A stretch of DNA of 41,394 nt from Nitrospirales bacterium. Lineage in GTDB: Bacteria > Nitrospirota > Nitrospiria > Nitrospirales > UBA8639. Numbering within the stretch: position 1 is the first letter of the stretch; each line of letters opens with the position of its first letter. The stretch lies in the NCBI GenBank assembly GCA_020027535.1, contig JAHRAK010000067.1:1-41394 (forward strand), in the 5' to 3' direction. The translations under genes were made by a program, and so were the position numbers. Positions 23,574 to 34,398 of the stretch are shown here, in pieces. The notes below the pieces were generated by a model. The model was given only the letters and a program-made list of their open reading frames with translations, was not told the DNA's origin and searched no databases.

Positions 23574-25477
23574 CAGACGTTTGCCAATTCCTCGGCACTT
23601 TCTTCGGGAGCGATGCGGAATTGCAGGGCCGGGAGTTTATTGGTGCCGAAATGGGCCACGTAGAGAAAGACGTATTCACGGATGTAGATCTTCAAATCCC
23701 AGCCGGCGTAATGATTCTGCTCGAACTCTTCAAACACCCGTTCGGCGTCCTCCACGCCCAGCCCCTCTTTCACGGTGAAGTAATAATCCAGGGCCAAGTC
23801 CCATTCGGGATTCTTGTAGTACGTGATGCCCCACCGCTCGGGGTCCTTGGCCACCGGGGTATGCTTGCTGAGGTCGAAGGTGCCGAAGCCGATGGAATGC
23901 ACGTGCGTTCTGTTGTCTTCCAGGAATTGCATGGAAAACTTCGCGTCCTCATACCGTTCACCCGGAAACCCGAAAAATCCCATGACGTGGTTCCACACCC
24001 CGTGTTTCGAGGACAGTTCCAGGCTCCGTTGAATCACCTCGGTAGTCGTGGCCTTATCCATGAGTTGCAGGACCCGCTCGCTGCCGGATTCATAGCCCAT
24101 GTGCAGGAACTTGCACCCTGAATCCTGGGCATCCTGCCACACCTCGTCATCCAATAGACTTTTCTCGAAGCGGATGTGCGTGGTCCATGCAATGCCCAAC
24201 TGGTGTTCCTTGAGTTGCCGCGTCAGTTTTCGGAAGAGGGCCGGCGGATAGGATTCATCGGTAAAGTGAAAATGCCGCGTGTGATATTTATCGCGGAGGA
24301 ATCGAACTTCCTCGATGATCTCCTGGATCTTCTTGGTCCGATAGCCGGCCGTATACCCTTCGCCATGATCGCAAAACTCACACCGCCCCCAATAACAACC
24401 CCGCGTCGCGAGATAGGGAAGCACGGGTTCCGGCACGAAGTATCGATCCAACGGGAGCCCGTCGAAATCCGGGGGCGGCAGGTCCGCCATGTTCTCGGAG
24501 GAGGTGACCGGTGACGTATGAATGCCCGAATCATCCCGCCACAGGAGGTTCGGAATTTCGTTGAAATCCCTATCGGTGCCGATCGCGTCCACCAATTGAA
24601 GGAACGCCGTTTCTCCTTCGTACACCACCGCACTGTCGAACAGCGCAAACAGTTTGGGGGTCCCAGGCAGCACGTCGCGCAACCGGGTCACGGTATTGCC
24701 GCCGATGGTCACGTGAATATCGGGGAAAGACTCCTTGATCATGGCGCAGAAGGTCATGGTGGAAAACAGTTGCTGGCGTAACACGATGGAGATGCCGATG
24801 ACATCCGGTTGTTCTGCAATAATGGCCGGCTTGACGATGTGGTCGAATACGTCGCGATAGACGTTGACTTGCGTATCTTCGACCGCGGCCAGGACCTCCG
24901 AGGACATGAAGAGTTTATACGACAGGTCCGTTTCCATCGGGGGCATACAAATGCGCGCGGGAGCGTAGACCAGCGAAATGGTCGACGTCACGTCCCGAAA
25001 GACGTTCATGGCCCATTCGAGTTTCGCCGCGTCGTAGAAATCCGGGGAACGGACGATCGCTTTGGCGCGCTCCGCCTGATCGATCAAATCAGCCATTCGA
25101 GACCGGGTACATTCGCACAAGGCCATCTGCAACTCGGTTTCTTCATCCGAAAGCCCACGATCCCTGGCCAGTCTTTTCAAACGATCCAGTTGCTGGGGGA
25201 CTCGTTTCAACGCGCGCTTGAGAAAATCCGCGCTGAAATACCAATCGTACATCTCGAGGTTGACGTCCTTCTGCACCACGTCATGCCCGGCACGGCGCAG
25301 GAACGCCGTCAACGTCGGGAGACTCAGGTAGGGTTCGGAGGGATACCAATCCGGAGGGAAGAGCAGCATGACCTTCTTCTTAGGCCCGCCGTCAGCCTGA
25401 GATTCCGTGCGACGCCGCTTCAGGAGTTCCGGGCTAATCAGCCCGCCTTTATCATAGTCAATTCTCATGCTCGTCAA
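23573..25477 (-). CDS. B12-binding-type radical SAM protein (upstream paralogue)
   Basis: A 634-residue paralogue of the next gene, sharing layout throughout: KKVMLLFPPDWYPSEPYLSLPTLTAFLRRAGHDVVQKDVN; AEQPDVIGISIVLRQQL; DIHVTIGGNTVTRLRDVL; RGCYWGRCEFCDHGEGYT with C-x4-C-x2-C ligands near residue 359; YESGSERVLQLMDKATT. Again no DxHxxG motif. The two probably arose by tandem duplication and may act as a pair (heterodimer or successive steps); this is inference. The promoter should lie in the 221-base gap before the divergent DUF3047 gene. Family members are often methyltransferases or ring-forming enzymes of lipid or natural-product pathways, but nothing nearby fixes the substrate. Confidence 0.88.
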   Translation of the reverse strand: MTSMRIDYDKGGLISPELLKRRRTESQADGGPKKKVMLLFPPDWYPSEPYLSLPTLTAFLRRAGHDVVQKDVNLEMYDWYFSADFLKRALKRVPQQLDRLKRLARDRGLSDEETELQMALCECTRSRMADLIDQAERAKAIVRSPDFYDAAKLEWAMNVFRDVTSTISLVYAPARICMPPMETDLSYKLFMSSEVLAAVEDTQVNVYRDVFDHIVKPAIIAEQPDVIGISIVLRQQLFSTMTFCAMIKESFPDIHVTIGGNTVTRLRDVLPGTPKLFALFDSAVVYEGETAFLQLVDAIGTDRDFNEIPNLLWRDDSGIHTSPVTSSENMADLPPPDFDGLPLDRYFVPEPVLPYLATRGCYWGRCEFCDHGEGYTAGYRTKKIQEIIEEVRFLRDKYHTRHFHFTDESYPPALFRKLTRQLKEHQLGIAWTTHIRFEKSLLDDEVWQDAQDSGCKFLHMGYESGSERVLQLMDKATTTEVIQRSLELSSKHGVWNHVMGFFGFPGERYEDAKFSMQFLEDNRTHVHSIGFGTFDLSKHTPVAKDPERWGITYYKNPEWDLALDYYFTVKEGLGVEDAERVFEEFEQNHYAGWDLKIYIREYVFLYVAHFGTNKLPALQFRIAPEESAEELANV

Positions 25478-25698
25478 GCTTCAAGGCCGAATCCGGACAG
25501 AAGAAAAGCTTGCCCCGGACAAGGACCTCCTTAATGACGGCTATTCTATGCTTTGGGAAAATAGCGGTCAAGGACAACGGCAGAGAGCAGGACGACAATT
25601 GCCAGAATGTTTACTGCCTGCTGTAATGTATATATATATGGTCGAACGGCGGAGGCTGATTCGAGGAAGCACGTGCAGCATCAAGGAAGGAGTCGATC

Positions 25699-26469
25699 TT
25701 GAAACTCATGAGAAGCGGGTGGAACGCGTTTGTCGGGTGTATCGGGATAGGGTTGTGTCTTGTCTTGCTTGCCGGAACCTTTCAGGCGGAATTGCCGGCT
25801 GCCATTCACGTGGGGACCTTTTCCCGCGCACAGGCCGGGGGACCTTATCCTGATTCCTGGAAGCCCCTCACGTTCCATAAGATCGACGAGTATACCGAGT
25901 ACTCGTTGGTGGAAGACGACGGGACCGTGGTTATCAAAGCCGTGAGCCGCGGCTCTTCCTCGGGGTTGACCCGAGAGGTGACCATCGACCCCAAGCTCTA
26001 CCCCATTGTCGAATGGCGCTGGAAAATCGAGAACGTGTTGCAAAAGGGCGACGTCACCACCAAGCAGGGCGACGACTACCCTGCCCGGTTGTATATCACC
26101 TTCGCCTATGACGAGAGCAAAATCGACTTATTGGACCAAGCCCAATATGAATTGGCCAAGCTTCTCCACGGGAAGTACCCTCCGACCGGAGCCATCACTT
26201 ACATCTGGGAGAGTCGAAGCCCGGTCGGGACCATGGTCCCCAATCCGTACACGGATCGCGCGAAAATGATCGTCATTGAAAGCGGAGCGGACAAAGTCGG
26301 GCAGTGGGTGGCCGAGTCGCGGAACCTGTACAAGGATTATCAGAAAGCGTTCGGGGACGATCCACCCCCGGTCTCCGGGGTGGCCGTGATGACGGATACC
26401 GACAACACGCCGGAATCCGCCGTGGCCTATTACGGGGACATCGTGTTTAGGAAAGCGGCGGGTGACTAG
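25699..26469 (+). CDS. DUF3047-family secreted protein
   Basis: A 256-residue exported protein. The TTG at 25699 is chosen because AAGGAAGGAG ends 6 bases before it; an in-frame ATG lies at 25708. An N-terminal hydrophobic segment (NAFVGCIGIGLCLVLLAGTF) acts as a signal peptide or anchor. The rest matches the DUF3047 pattern: PDSWKPLTFHKIDEYTEYSLVEDDG, YPIVEWRWKIENVL, KQGDDYPARLYITF, AITYIWESRSPVGTMVPNPYTDRAKMIVIESG and GVAVMTDTDNTPESAVAYYGDI. The C-terminal Asp/Asn-rich segment suggests a carbohydrate- or calcium-binding surface, but no function is established for the family. It is divergent from the radical SAM pair. Confidence 0.88.
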   Translation: MKLMRSGWNAFVGCIGIGLCLVLLAGTFQAELPAAIHVGTFSRAQAGGPYPDSWKPLTFHKIDEYTEYSLVEDDGTVVIKAVSRGSSSGLTREVTIDPKLYPIVEWRWKIENVLQKGDVTTKQGDDYPARLYITFAYDESKIDLLDQAQYELAKLLHGKYPPTGAITYIWESRSPVGTMVPNPYTDRAKMIVIESGADKVGQWVAESRNLYKDYQKAFGDDPPPVSGVAVMTDTDNTPESAVAYYGDIVFRKAAGD

Positions 26470-26490
26470 CGGGGCTGTCGGGTTACGTTG

Positions 26491-26514
26491 CGCCTGTCCT
26501 GAGCGTAGTCGAAG
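26491..26514. repeat. family B repeat
   Basis: CGCCTGTCCTGAGCGTAGTC then GAAG, with GGTTACG/AGCTAACCC arms around it. Confidence 0.85.
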
Positions 26515-26555
26515 AGCTAACCCGACCTACGGGATGGATTTCCCCCTCACCTCGG

Positions 26556-26600
26556 CCCTCTCCCCTATTTCCCGCTTAATGCGGGAAATAGGGGAGAGGG
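26556..26600. repeat. 20-bp perfect inverted repeat
   Basis: CCCTCTCCCCTATTTCCCGC (26556-26575), loop TTAAT, then its exact complement to 26600. No T-run follows. It lies between the convergent DUF3047 and metH genes, so it may end or protect both transcripts. Confidence 0.9.
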
Positions 26601-26649
26601 AGTGAACAGCAGGCGCGATGAGATCGCGCCGCTACGAAGGCCAAAGACC

Positions 26650-26679
26650 CTGGATTCCCGATCAGGTCGGGAATGACAG
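26650..26679. repeat. family A repeat, single copy
   Basis: CTGGATTCCCGATCAGGTCG then GGAATGACAG, 30 bases before the metH stop. Confidence 0.85.
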
Positions 26680-26709
26680 AAAGAAGAGCACAGGAGGGGA
26701 ATAGGTCTC

Positions 26710-30384
<3,675 letters not shown>

Positions 30385-30432
30385 TACGCGATTCCCATTC
30401 TCAGGCTATTGTCGGGTTACTACGGCTACGCT

Positions 30433-30467
30433 CCCTCACCCCAACCCTCTCCCAGCGGGAAAAGGAG
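30433..30467. repeat. family C repeat
   Basis: CCCTCACCCCAACCCTCTCC then CAGCGGGAAAAGGAG; a degenerate right arm. Confidence 0.7.
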
Positions 30468-30563
30468 AACAGCGACGCTACGGATGAAAAGGAGTGACTA
30501 TACTGATCCCGTCTCTCCCGGTCAAAATCTGCAAGGGCCTATGAGGTGGCCCCTACAAATAAT

Positions 30564-30630
30564 CCCCCCACCGGCTCGCCGGCGGGCTGCGCCCTTGGCT
30601 CTCCGACTCCCCCTCAAGGGGGGAGTGATT
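30564..30630. repeat. family D repeat (CCCCCCACCGG..CTCAAGGGGGGAGTGAT)
   Basis: Starts CCCCCCACCGGCTCGCCGGC, continues GGGCTGCGCCCTTGGCTCTC and ends CCCCCTCAAGGGGGGAGTGA. It contains the hairpins GCCGGCGGGC-type and CCCCCTCAAGGGGGG. Near-identical copies at 34269-34335 and 37215-37286 always precede or touch a gene end. Confidence 0.88.
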
Positions 30631-30677
30631 GGGGTGCGCCCGCCACTTCCTTGACTCAATTTCAGCCCAGGGTTAGG

Positions 30678-31496
30678 ATGAAAATTATCGAGTCTGATCG
30701 AAATCGATTCATGCAAAATCTTTGTTTCCAGCGATTCCTCTTGGTTTTTGTTTTAACCGTCGGCCTGATGGTTGTTCTTCCGATGGCCTCCCTGCACGCC
30801 AAACCCTTTTTCGAGGACGGGTTTCTCGGTCTCACGCAACAGGAAGTCCATGAGAAACTTGGCATTCCCCACGCCATCCGTTCGAGAAAATCCGCCCTTC
30901 GCGTGTTCAGCTATTATTCGCCCAAGGACTGGAAAAAATATTTCAGCAAGCTCGTGTCTCCACAAAACGGCGAAGACGTGTACACCTACTCGCGTGACGG
31001 TGTTCAAGTCCGCTATTCGTTCGTCTATAAGCCGGATTTCCGCGAGGCCCAGGATTTTCCCACGTTGCACGTCAAACGGGTTGAAGTCGAATTCACGCCC
31101 AGTATCCCCTTGAAGGCCGTTCCTTCGTTAGTCAACGAATTCAGCCCTTCGGTCAGGCCGAAGAACCCGGCGTTTCGGTCGAATCTGTGGGTCCTGTTGT
31201 TCAAAGGCCCTCCGTCGAAGGAGGCGGAACTCGTGGTAGAGCAATGGGATAAGGAGGACGGGGATTGGTCGCTGGCGTATCAATTATTTTCCCTTAACGG
31301 TCTTCCGGACTATTTGACCGTCGACTCCTCCATCGACCGGTTGGAATTTGCCGTTCAAAGCCTGTCGCGGATTCATCAAATCGGCCGGCATACCCATGAA
31401 CCCATCCTGAATCCCTACTCCCCGGAATTTGCCCAACGGCCCCCTGCACCGCCCAAACCCCAAAAAACCATTCCGGTTCCAGTCTACGCCGAATAG
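30678..31496 (+). CDS. exported SmpA/OmlA-like protein of unknown function
   Basis: A 272-residue product from ATG at 30678 (AGGGTTAGG directly before it); an ATG at 30711 gives a cleaner signal peptide, MQNLCFQRFLLVFVLTVGLM..SLHAK. A longer frame starting in the family D repeat is rejected. The mature N-terminus GFLGLTQQEVHEKLGIPHAIRS has the short GLTxxEVxxxLGxP motif of SmpA/OmlA (BamE-like) envelope proteins. The rest is mixed alpha/beta with a proline-rich tail (QRPPAPPKPQKTIPVP). Probably periplasmic. The neighbouring gene at 31926 has the same motif, hinting at a local group of envelope proteins. No function is assigned. Confidence 0.75.
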   Translation: MKIIESDRNRFMQNLCFQRFLLVFVLTVGLMVVLPMASLHAKPFFEDGFLGLTQQEVHEKLGIPHAIRSRKSALRVFSYYSPKDWKKYFSKLVSPQNGEDVYTYSRDGVQVRYSFVYKPDFREAQDFPTLHVKRVEVEFTPSIPLKAVPSLVNEFSPSVRPKNPAFRSNLWVLLFKGPPSKEAELVVEQWDKEDGDWSLAYQLFSLNGLPDYLTVDSSIDRLEFAVQSLSRIHQIGRHTHEPILNPYSPEFAQRPPAPPKPQKTIPVPVYAE

Positions 31497-31513
31497 CCGT
31501 TTCCTCGTCTCCC

Positions 31514-31876
31514 TCAGTCTCCTTCTTCCAACCGAAGATCGTGCGCGTCCGTTAACAGCATGTAGGCTTCACCCCACTGGTTGGGACTGTCCAGGCTCCA
31601 GGCCTCGTGGACTCCCTCTTTTTTCAGGCGTACCCCCCACGTTCCTCCGAACACCACGTACGCCGCTCCGCGTCCGGATTCCTCAACAGGTTGCGCCAGT
31701 GCCGGGCATTCCGGACGGTCTTCATGATCGGTCCACCCCACGACGTCACACCATTCACCCCGCGAAGAACGTTCGTAACTCTTGACTTGTCGAAGACGCT
31801 GCGCGGGGCCCAATTCCTTAAACCGGAGAAAGACGGAGGTCTCACAGTTGGGGTTCTCTTCCACCTCGATAAACAT
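31514..31876 (-). CDS. conserved-looking protein of unknown function
   Basis: A 120-residue, acidic, soluble protein without signal peptide or membrane segment. It starts MFIEVEENPNCETSVFLRFKELGPAQRL and has several Trp residues and alternating strands (GRGAAYVVFGGTWGVRLKKEG, SPNQWGEAYMLLTDAHDL), suggesting a compact beta-rich fold. No family was recognised. It is convergent with the preceding gene (17-base gap) and divergent from the next (49-base gap), so a shared promoter region lies at 31877-31925. The opposite-strand frame is poorer in protein-like features. Confidence 0.6.
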   Translation of the reverse strand: MFIEVEENPNCETSVFLRFKELGPAQRLRQVKSYERSSRGEWCDVVGWTDHEDRPECPALAQPVEESGRGAAYVVFGGTWGVRLKKEGVHEAWSLDSPNQWGEAYMLLTDAHDLRLEEGD

Positions 31877-31925
31877 CGTCGCCCTTATATTGACGGTTTT
31901 CTCCGACGGTTGCTAGACTGGACTC

Positions 31926-32327
31926 ATGCAACCTCAAGAATCGCTTCCCACTTCAGTCGTCCCGGATGCTCCTCATGAGGACGGCTCACACGGCCAATCG
32001 CTTCCCTTCCCGTGCCGGCGTCCCGTCCGGATGACCCTCTCTATCTTACTGGGCGTCTTTGCCGTCTCCATGCTTGCATGGGGATTTCTGCCCGGACTCC
32101 TGGATCCGACTTTTGAACGCCACATCCAGGACAAGGACGTCATCGTGGGCATGACGCGGGAGCAAGCCATGCAAGCCTGGGGCTCACCATACCAAATGAA
32201 CATCACCTATACCGACCGTGGAGTTCGCCGGGAAGAATGGGTCTATGAAGACTGGATTGACGCGGGATCCGTCAAACACCGCTATCTGTATTTTGAAGAA
32301 GGCGTCCTGGTGGGGGGGTGGAAATAA
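31926..32327 (+). CDS. single-pass membrane protein with SmpA/OmlA-like motif
   Basis: A 133-residue protein. A cytoplasmic, proline- and His-containing N-terminus of ~35 residues precedes one membrane segment (MTLSILLGVFAVSMLAWGFL, residues ~36-55). The outer part carries IVGMTREQAMQAWGSPYQMNITYT, the GMTxxQVxxxWGxP motif seen in SmpA/OmlA-like lipoproteins, and REEWVYEDW..RYLYFEEGVLVGGWK, typical of that fold's C-terminal strands. There is no lipobox. Likely anchored in the inner membrane and facing the periplasm. It ends 37 bases before the MITE-like element. Confidence 0.75.
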   Translation: MQPQESLPTSVVPDAPHEDGSHGQSLPFPCRRPVRMTLSILLGVFAVSMLAWGFLPGLLDPTFERHIQDKDVIVGMTREQAMQAWGSPYQMNITYTDRGVRREEWVYEDWIDAGSVKHRYLYFEEGVLVGGWK

Positions 32328-32364
32328 CTCTCCGTTGCCCTTTTGGCCTGCCTCGCTTCTCCCC

Positions 32365-32514
32365 AGGGAACCTCTGATTTATGGTGATAGCGGGATGCAG
32401 GGCAAGGCGTCCCGCAGCGAAACCCGAGGCTTATCAAACTAGATAGGCGAGGGTTGAGCGAGGACACAACGCCGCCATGCGCCCGATAGTGCCATAATAA
32501 ATCAGAGGTTCCCT
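32365..32514. mobile_element. 150-bp MITE-like element with 18-bp perfect terminal inverted repeats
   Basis: AGGGAACCTCTGATTTAT (32365-32382) is exactly inverted as ATAAATCAGAGGTTCCCT (32497-32514). The ~114-base centre has no transposase frame. The termini resemble those of IS5-group elements, so it is probably mobilised in trans. No clear target-site duplication is visible. Its right end forms the stop of the adjacent minus-strand gene. Confidence 0.8.
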
Positions 32515-32803
32515 AAGGGGTTTCCGTAATCTGAACCCTTCGCTCCCGTTCACCCCCTCCACTGACCACGAGTACCCGCTTCCACTCACGAATTTGATAC
32601 ACAGCCCAGGCATTCGGCTGTCCTTGGAAAAACGCTTGCGAATCCTCTCCCTTGGCATTCAGATAGGTCGGCTCCGTAAATCCTTCATCCAAGACGTAAT
32701 CCATCAGGCTTTCGGTTGTCATCCCTTTTCCACGTAAGGCCACGTGCGATAAAAAGGTCAGGATTTCGTCCGGATCCGCTAGCGAGACTGGATCAAAAGC
32801 CAT
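32513..32803 (-). CDS. small protein of unknown function, 3' end at a MITE
   Basis: A 96-residue soluble protein: MAFDPVSLADPDEILTFLSHVALRGKGM, ESLMDYVLDEGFTEPTYLNAKGED, NAWAVYQIREWKRVLVVSGGGERERRVQITETP. It looks like a genuine alpha/beta protein but no family was recognised. Its stop codon (32513-32515) overlaps the terminal inverted repeat of the 150-bp element, so the insertion probably changed or shortened its C-terminus. ATG at 32803; upstream (32804-32982) a short gap precedes the divergent PqqC-like gene. Confidence 0.6.
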   Translation of the reverse strand: MAFDPVSLADPDEILTFLSHVALRGKGMTTESLMDYVLDEGFTEPTYLNAKGEDSQAFFQGQPNAWAVYQIREWKRVLVVSGGGERERRVQITETP

Positions 32804-32982
32804 GTTGTTTTTCCCTCAGTTATGGTATGCTGTTGAAAACGGCATTGTAGGGTGACAAAAATGAGAAACGCAAATAAGGACGCCGCACGCCTCGTCACTC
32901 GTGTTCCGATAATGTTCAAAGACCTCCTAGCCCATAACCTGCGTTCCATCATCGATCAATCCTTTCCCCCCTATCCCGCTCC

Positions 32983-33732
32983 ATGATGTGGAAGCTTTCG
33001 GCTGAACAATTCCGCGACCGAATTTTCGACGTTCTTGACCGCAAGCAGCATTGGTCGACAGCCCACTTCAACGGAAGCACCGTCACCAAGGCGCAACTCA
33101 ACGTTCACTTCCGTCAGGAATATGTGGTGTATCTGCGAGATTTTGCCGTCCTGCTTGCGAGGGTCGTCGGGAAAAATCCCCCGTGGCAAGTACGTCGTCA
33201 CTTGGCGACGACGATTTATGAAGAAGAAACCGGGGGGCTTTCGATTGGCAAATCACACCAGGAACTCTTCCTGCAAATAATGATGGGCCTGGGGTACAAG
33301 CGGGCTGAATTTCGCGACGTCGAGTTGTTATCAAGAAGTTATGCCTATCGGGAATGGCTTGATGAAATCTGCGATCGGGAAGACTGGATCGTAGGCGCGG
33401 CGGTCCTCACCATTTTCGTACAAGGTTCGGCCAACGACCGGGAAGAGGTCATGGCGCAGAAAGAACCAAAGTCCCAAGCGGACGTTGAAGATATCGTGAA
33501 AAAACATCCCCTCGCGGTCTATCACGGGCTCCCTCCGGAACATCTCGACCTCGTTCGCGCGCGCGAGATGATCGAACCCTGTAACCGATCCATTGTCTAT
33601 GACCTTATCGCCAAAGAAGCCGTAGAGTCCGGCACCAAAGCCTTAATCCTGGAAAAATTGGAAACGGGATTGAACGTGTGGCTCCAATACCGTGACGGAA
33701 TTGCCCGGGCCTGCGGACTCAGGCAGCCGTAA
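32983..33732 (+). CDS. PqqC/TenA/CADD-like (haem-oxygenase-fold) protein
   Basis: A 249-residue cytoplasmic helical protein. ARVVGKNPPWQVRRHLATTIYEEETGGLSIGKSHQELFLQIMMGLGY matches the PqqC/CADD pattern (..R..l..n..eEe.g....H.eL...f...lG). In this superfamily E and H residues here help bind a metal pair. The C-terminal metal-binding helix, normally FF..H...D..H, reads LVRAREMIEPCNRSIVYDLIA, where the His/Asp ligands appear replaced by R, E and N; the alignment is mine and approximate. CADD homologues in chlamydiae and nitrifiers make p-aminobenzoate; PqqC closes PQQ. No pqq genes are nearby. Start codons ATG ATG at 32983 and 32986 are equally possible. Confidence 0.7.
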   Translation: MMWKLSAEQFRDRIFDVLDRKQHWSTAHFNGSTVTKAQLNVHFRQEYVVYLRDFAVLLARVVGKNPPWQVRRHLATTIYEEETGGLSIGKSHQELFLQIMMGLGYKRAEFRDVELLSRSYAYREWLDEICDREDWIVGAAVLTIFVQGSANDREEVMAQKEPKSQADVEDIVKKHPLAVYHGLPPEHLDLVRAREMIEPCNRSIVYDLIAKEAVESGTKALILEKLETGLNVWLQYRDGIARACGLRQP

Positions 33733-33758
33733 CGTCTTGATACAAAAATGGACCGAAT

Positions 33759-33862
33759 CTGTCATTCCTGCGGTAGGGGACGGCCTGCGTGCCGTCCCAT
33801 GTTTTTACGACCGAAAGAGAAAGCAAAGACACTGGATCCCCGATCAAGTCGGGGATGACAGG
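33759..33862. repeat. family A repeat pair
   Basis: CTGTCATTCCTGCGGTAGGG with a GGACGGC/GCCGTCC dyad, then CTGGATCCCCGATCAAGTCG..GGATGACAGG. It fills the space between convergent genes. Confidence 0.85.
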
Positions 33863-33872
33863 AGGGCGCGCT

Positions 33873-34232
33873 TCACCGCACGAGAAGATAATGCAAAGCG
33901 GTATCTCCAAGAATCGCCGCCCACGCCGCGACGTTCAAGGCAACCAGAGAACGCTGTTGCTTCCCCCAACCTCGCGCGATCGCCCACACGATCAGGACTT
34001 GCGTCAGGATCGAAAAAGGCCGATGCACGTGAGACGAGATTCCACCACCTTCACTTGCAATCGCCGTGACGGCCGCCAAGCCATAACACGTGAGGGCTCC
34101 GGCTTGAATCCGGATGGTGGTCCGATCCATTTTCCGACGAACGACCACCACCAAGGCCGCGGTTAAACACACCACCACCACTAACAAGAGCAAGGGGAAC
34201 AGGGGCCATAGCGTTTTTGCACTCAGTTCCAC
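33873..34232 (-). CDS. small integral membrane protein of unknown function
   Basis: A 119-residue protein with about four hydrophobic segments: LFPLLLLVVVVCLTAALVVVV, ALTCYGLAAVTAIAS, FSILTQVLIVWAIARG and LVALNVAAWAAILGDTALHYL. A basic RRKMDR loop follows the first, giving an N-out or N-in orientation that cannot be fixed. SEGGGISSHVHRP contains two His residues in a short loop. No family was recognised. It is convergent with the PqqC-like gene and preceded by a family D repeat. Confidence 0.65.
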   Translation of the reverse strand: MELSAKTLWPLFPLLLLVVVVCLTAALVVVVRRKMDRTTIRIQAGALTCYGLAAVTAIASEGGGISSHVHRPFSILTQVLIVWAIARGWGKQQRSLVALNVAAWAAILGDTALHYLLVR

Positions 34233-34268
34233 GGTTTCTCCTACGCACGCGAACGTCGGGAAATGCTA

Positions 34269-34335
34269 CCCCCCACAGGTTCGCCGGCGGGCTACGCCCT
34301 TGGCTCCCCGACTCCCCCTCAAGGGGGGAGTGATG
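34269..34335. repeat. family D repeat
   Basis: CCCCCCACAGGTTCGCCGGC, GGGCTACGCCCTTGGCTCCC, CCCCCTCAAGGGGGGAGTGA; second of three copies. Confidence 0.9.
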
Positions 34336-34398
34336 ATGGGGAGCATTTCAACCTTGATGAAATTTTGATATGGTAGCGATCCTGATGGTCATTTTGCC

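Noticed and set aside
30546-30677. Upstream extension of the SmpA-like gene
   Set aside because: It translates another family D repeat; the signal peptide begins downstream.
30385-30677. Cobalamin or SAM riboswitch upstream of metH
   Set aside because: No B12-box-like or SAM-box-like sequence was recognised; the gap is mostly repeats. A covariance-model search would be decisive.
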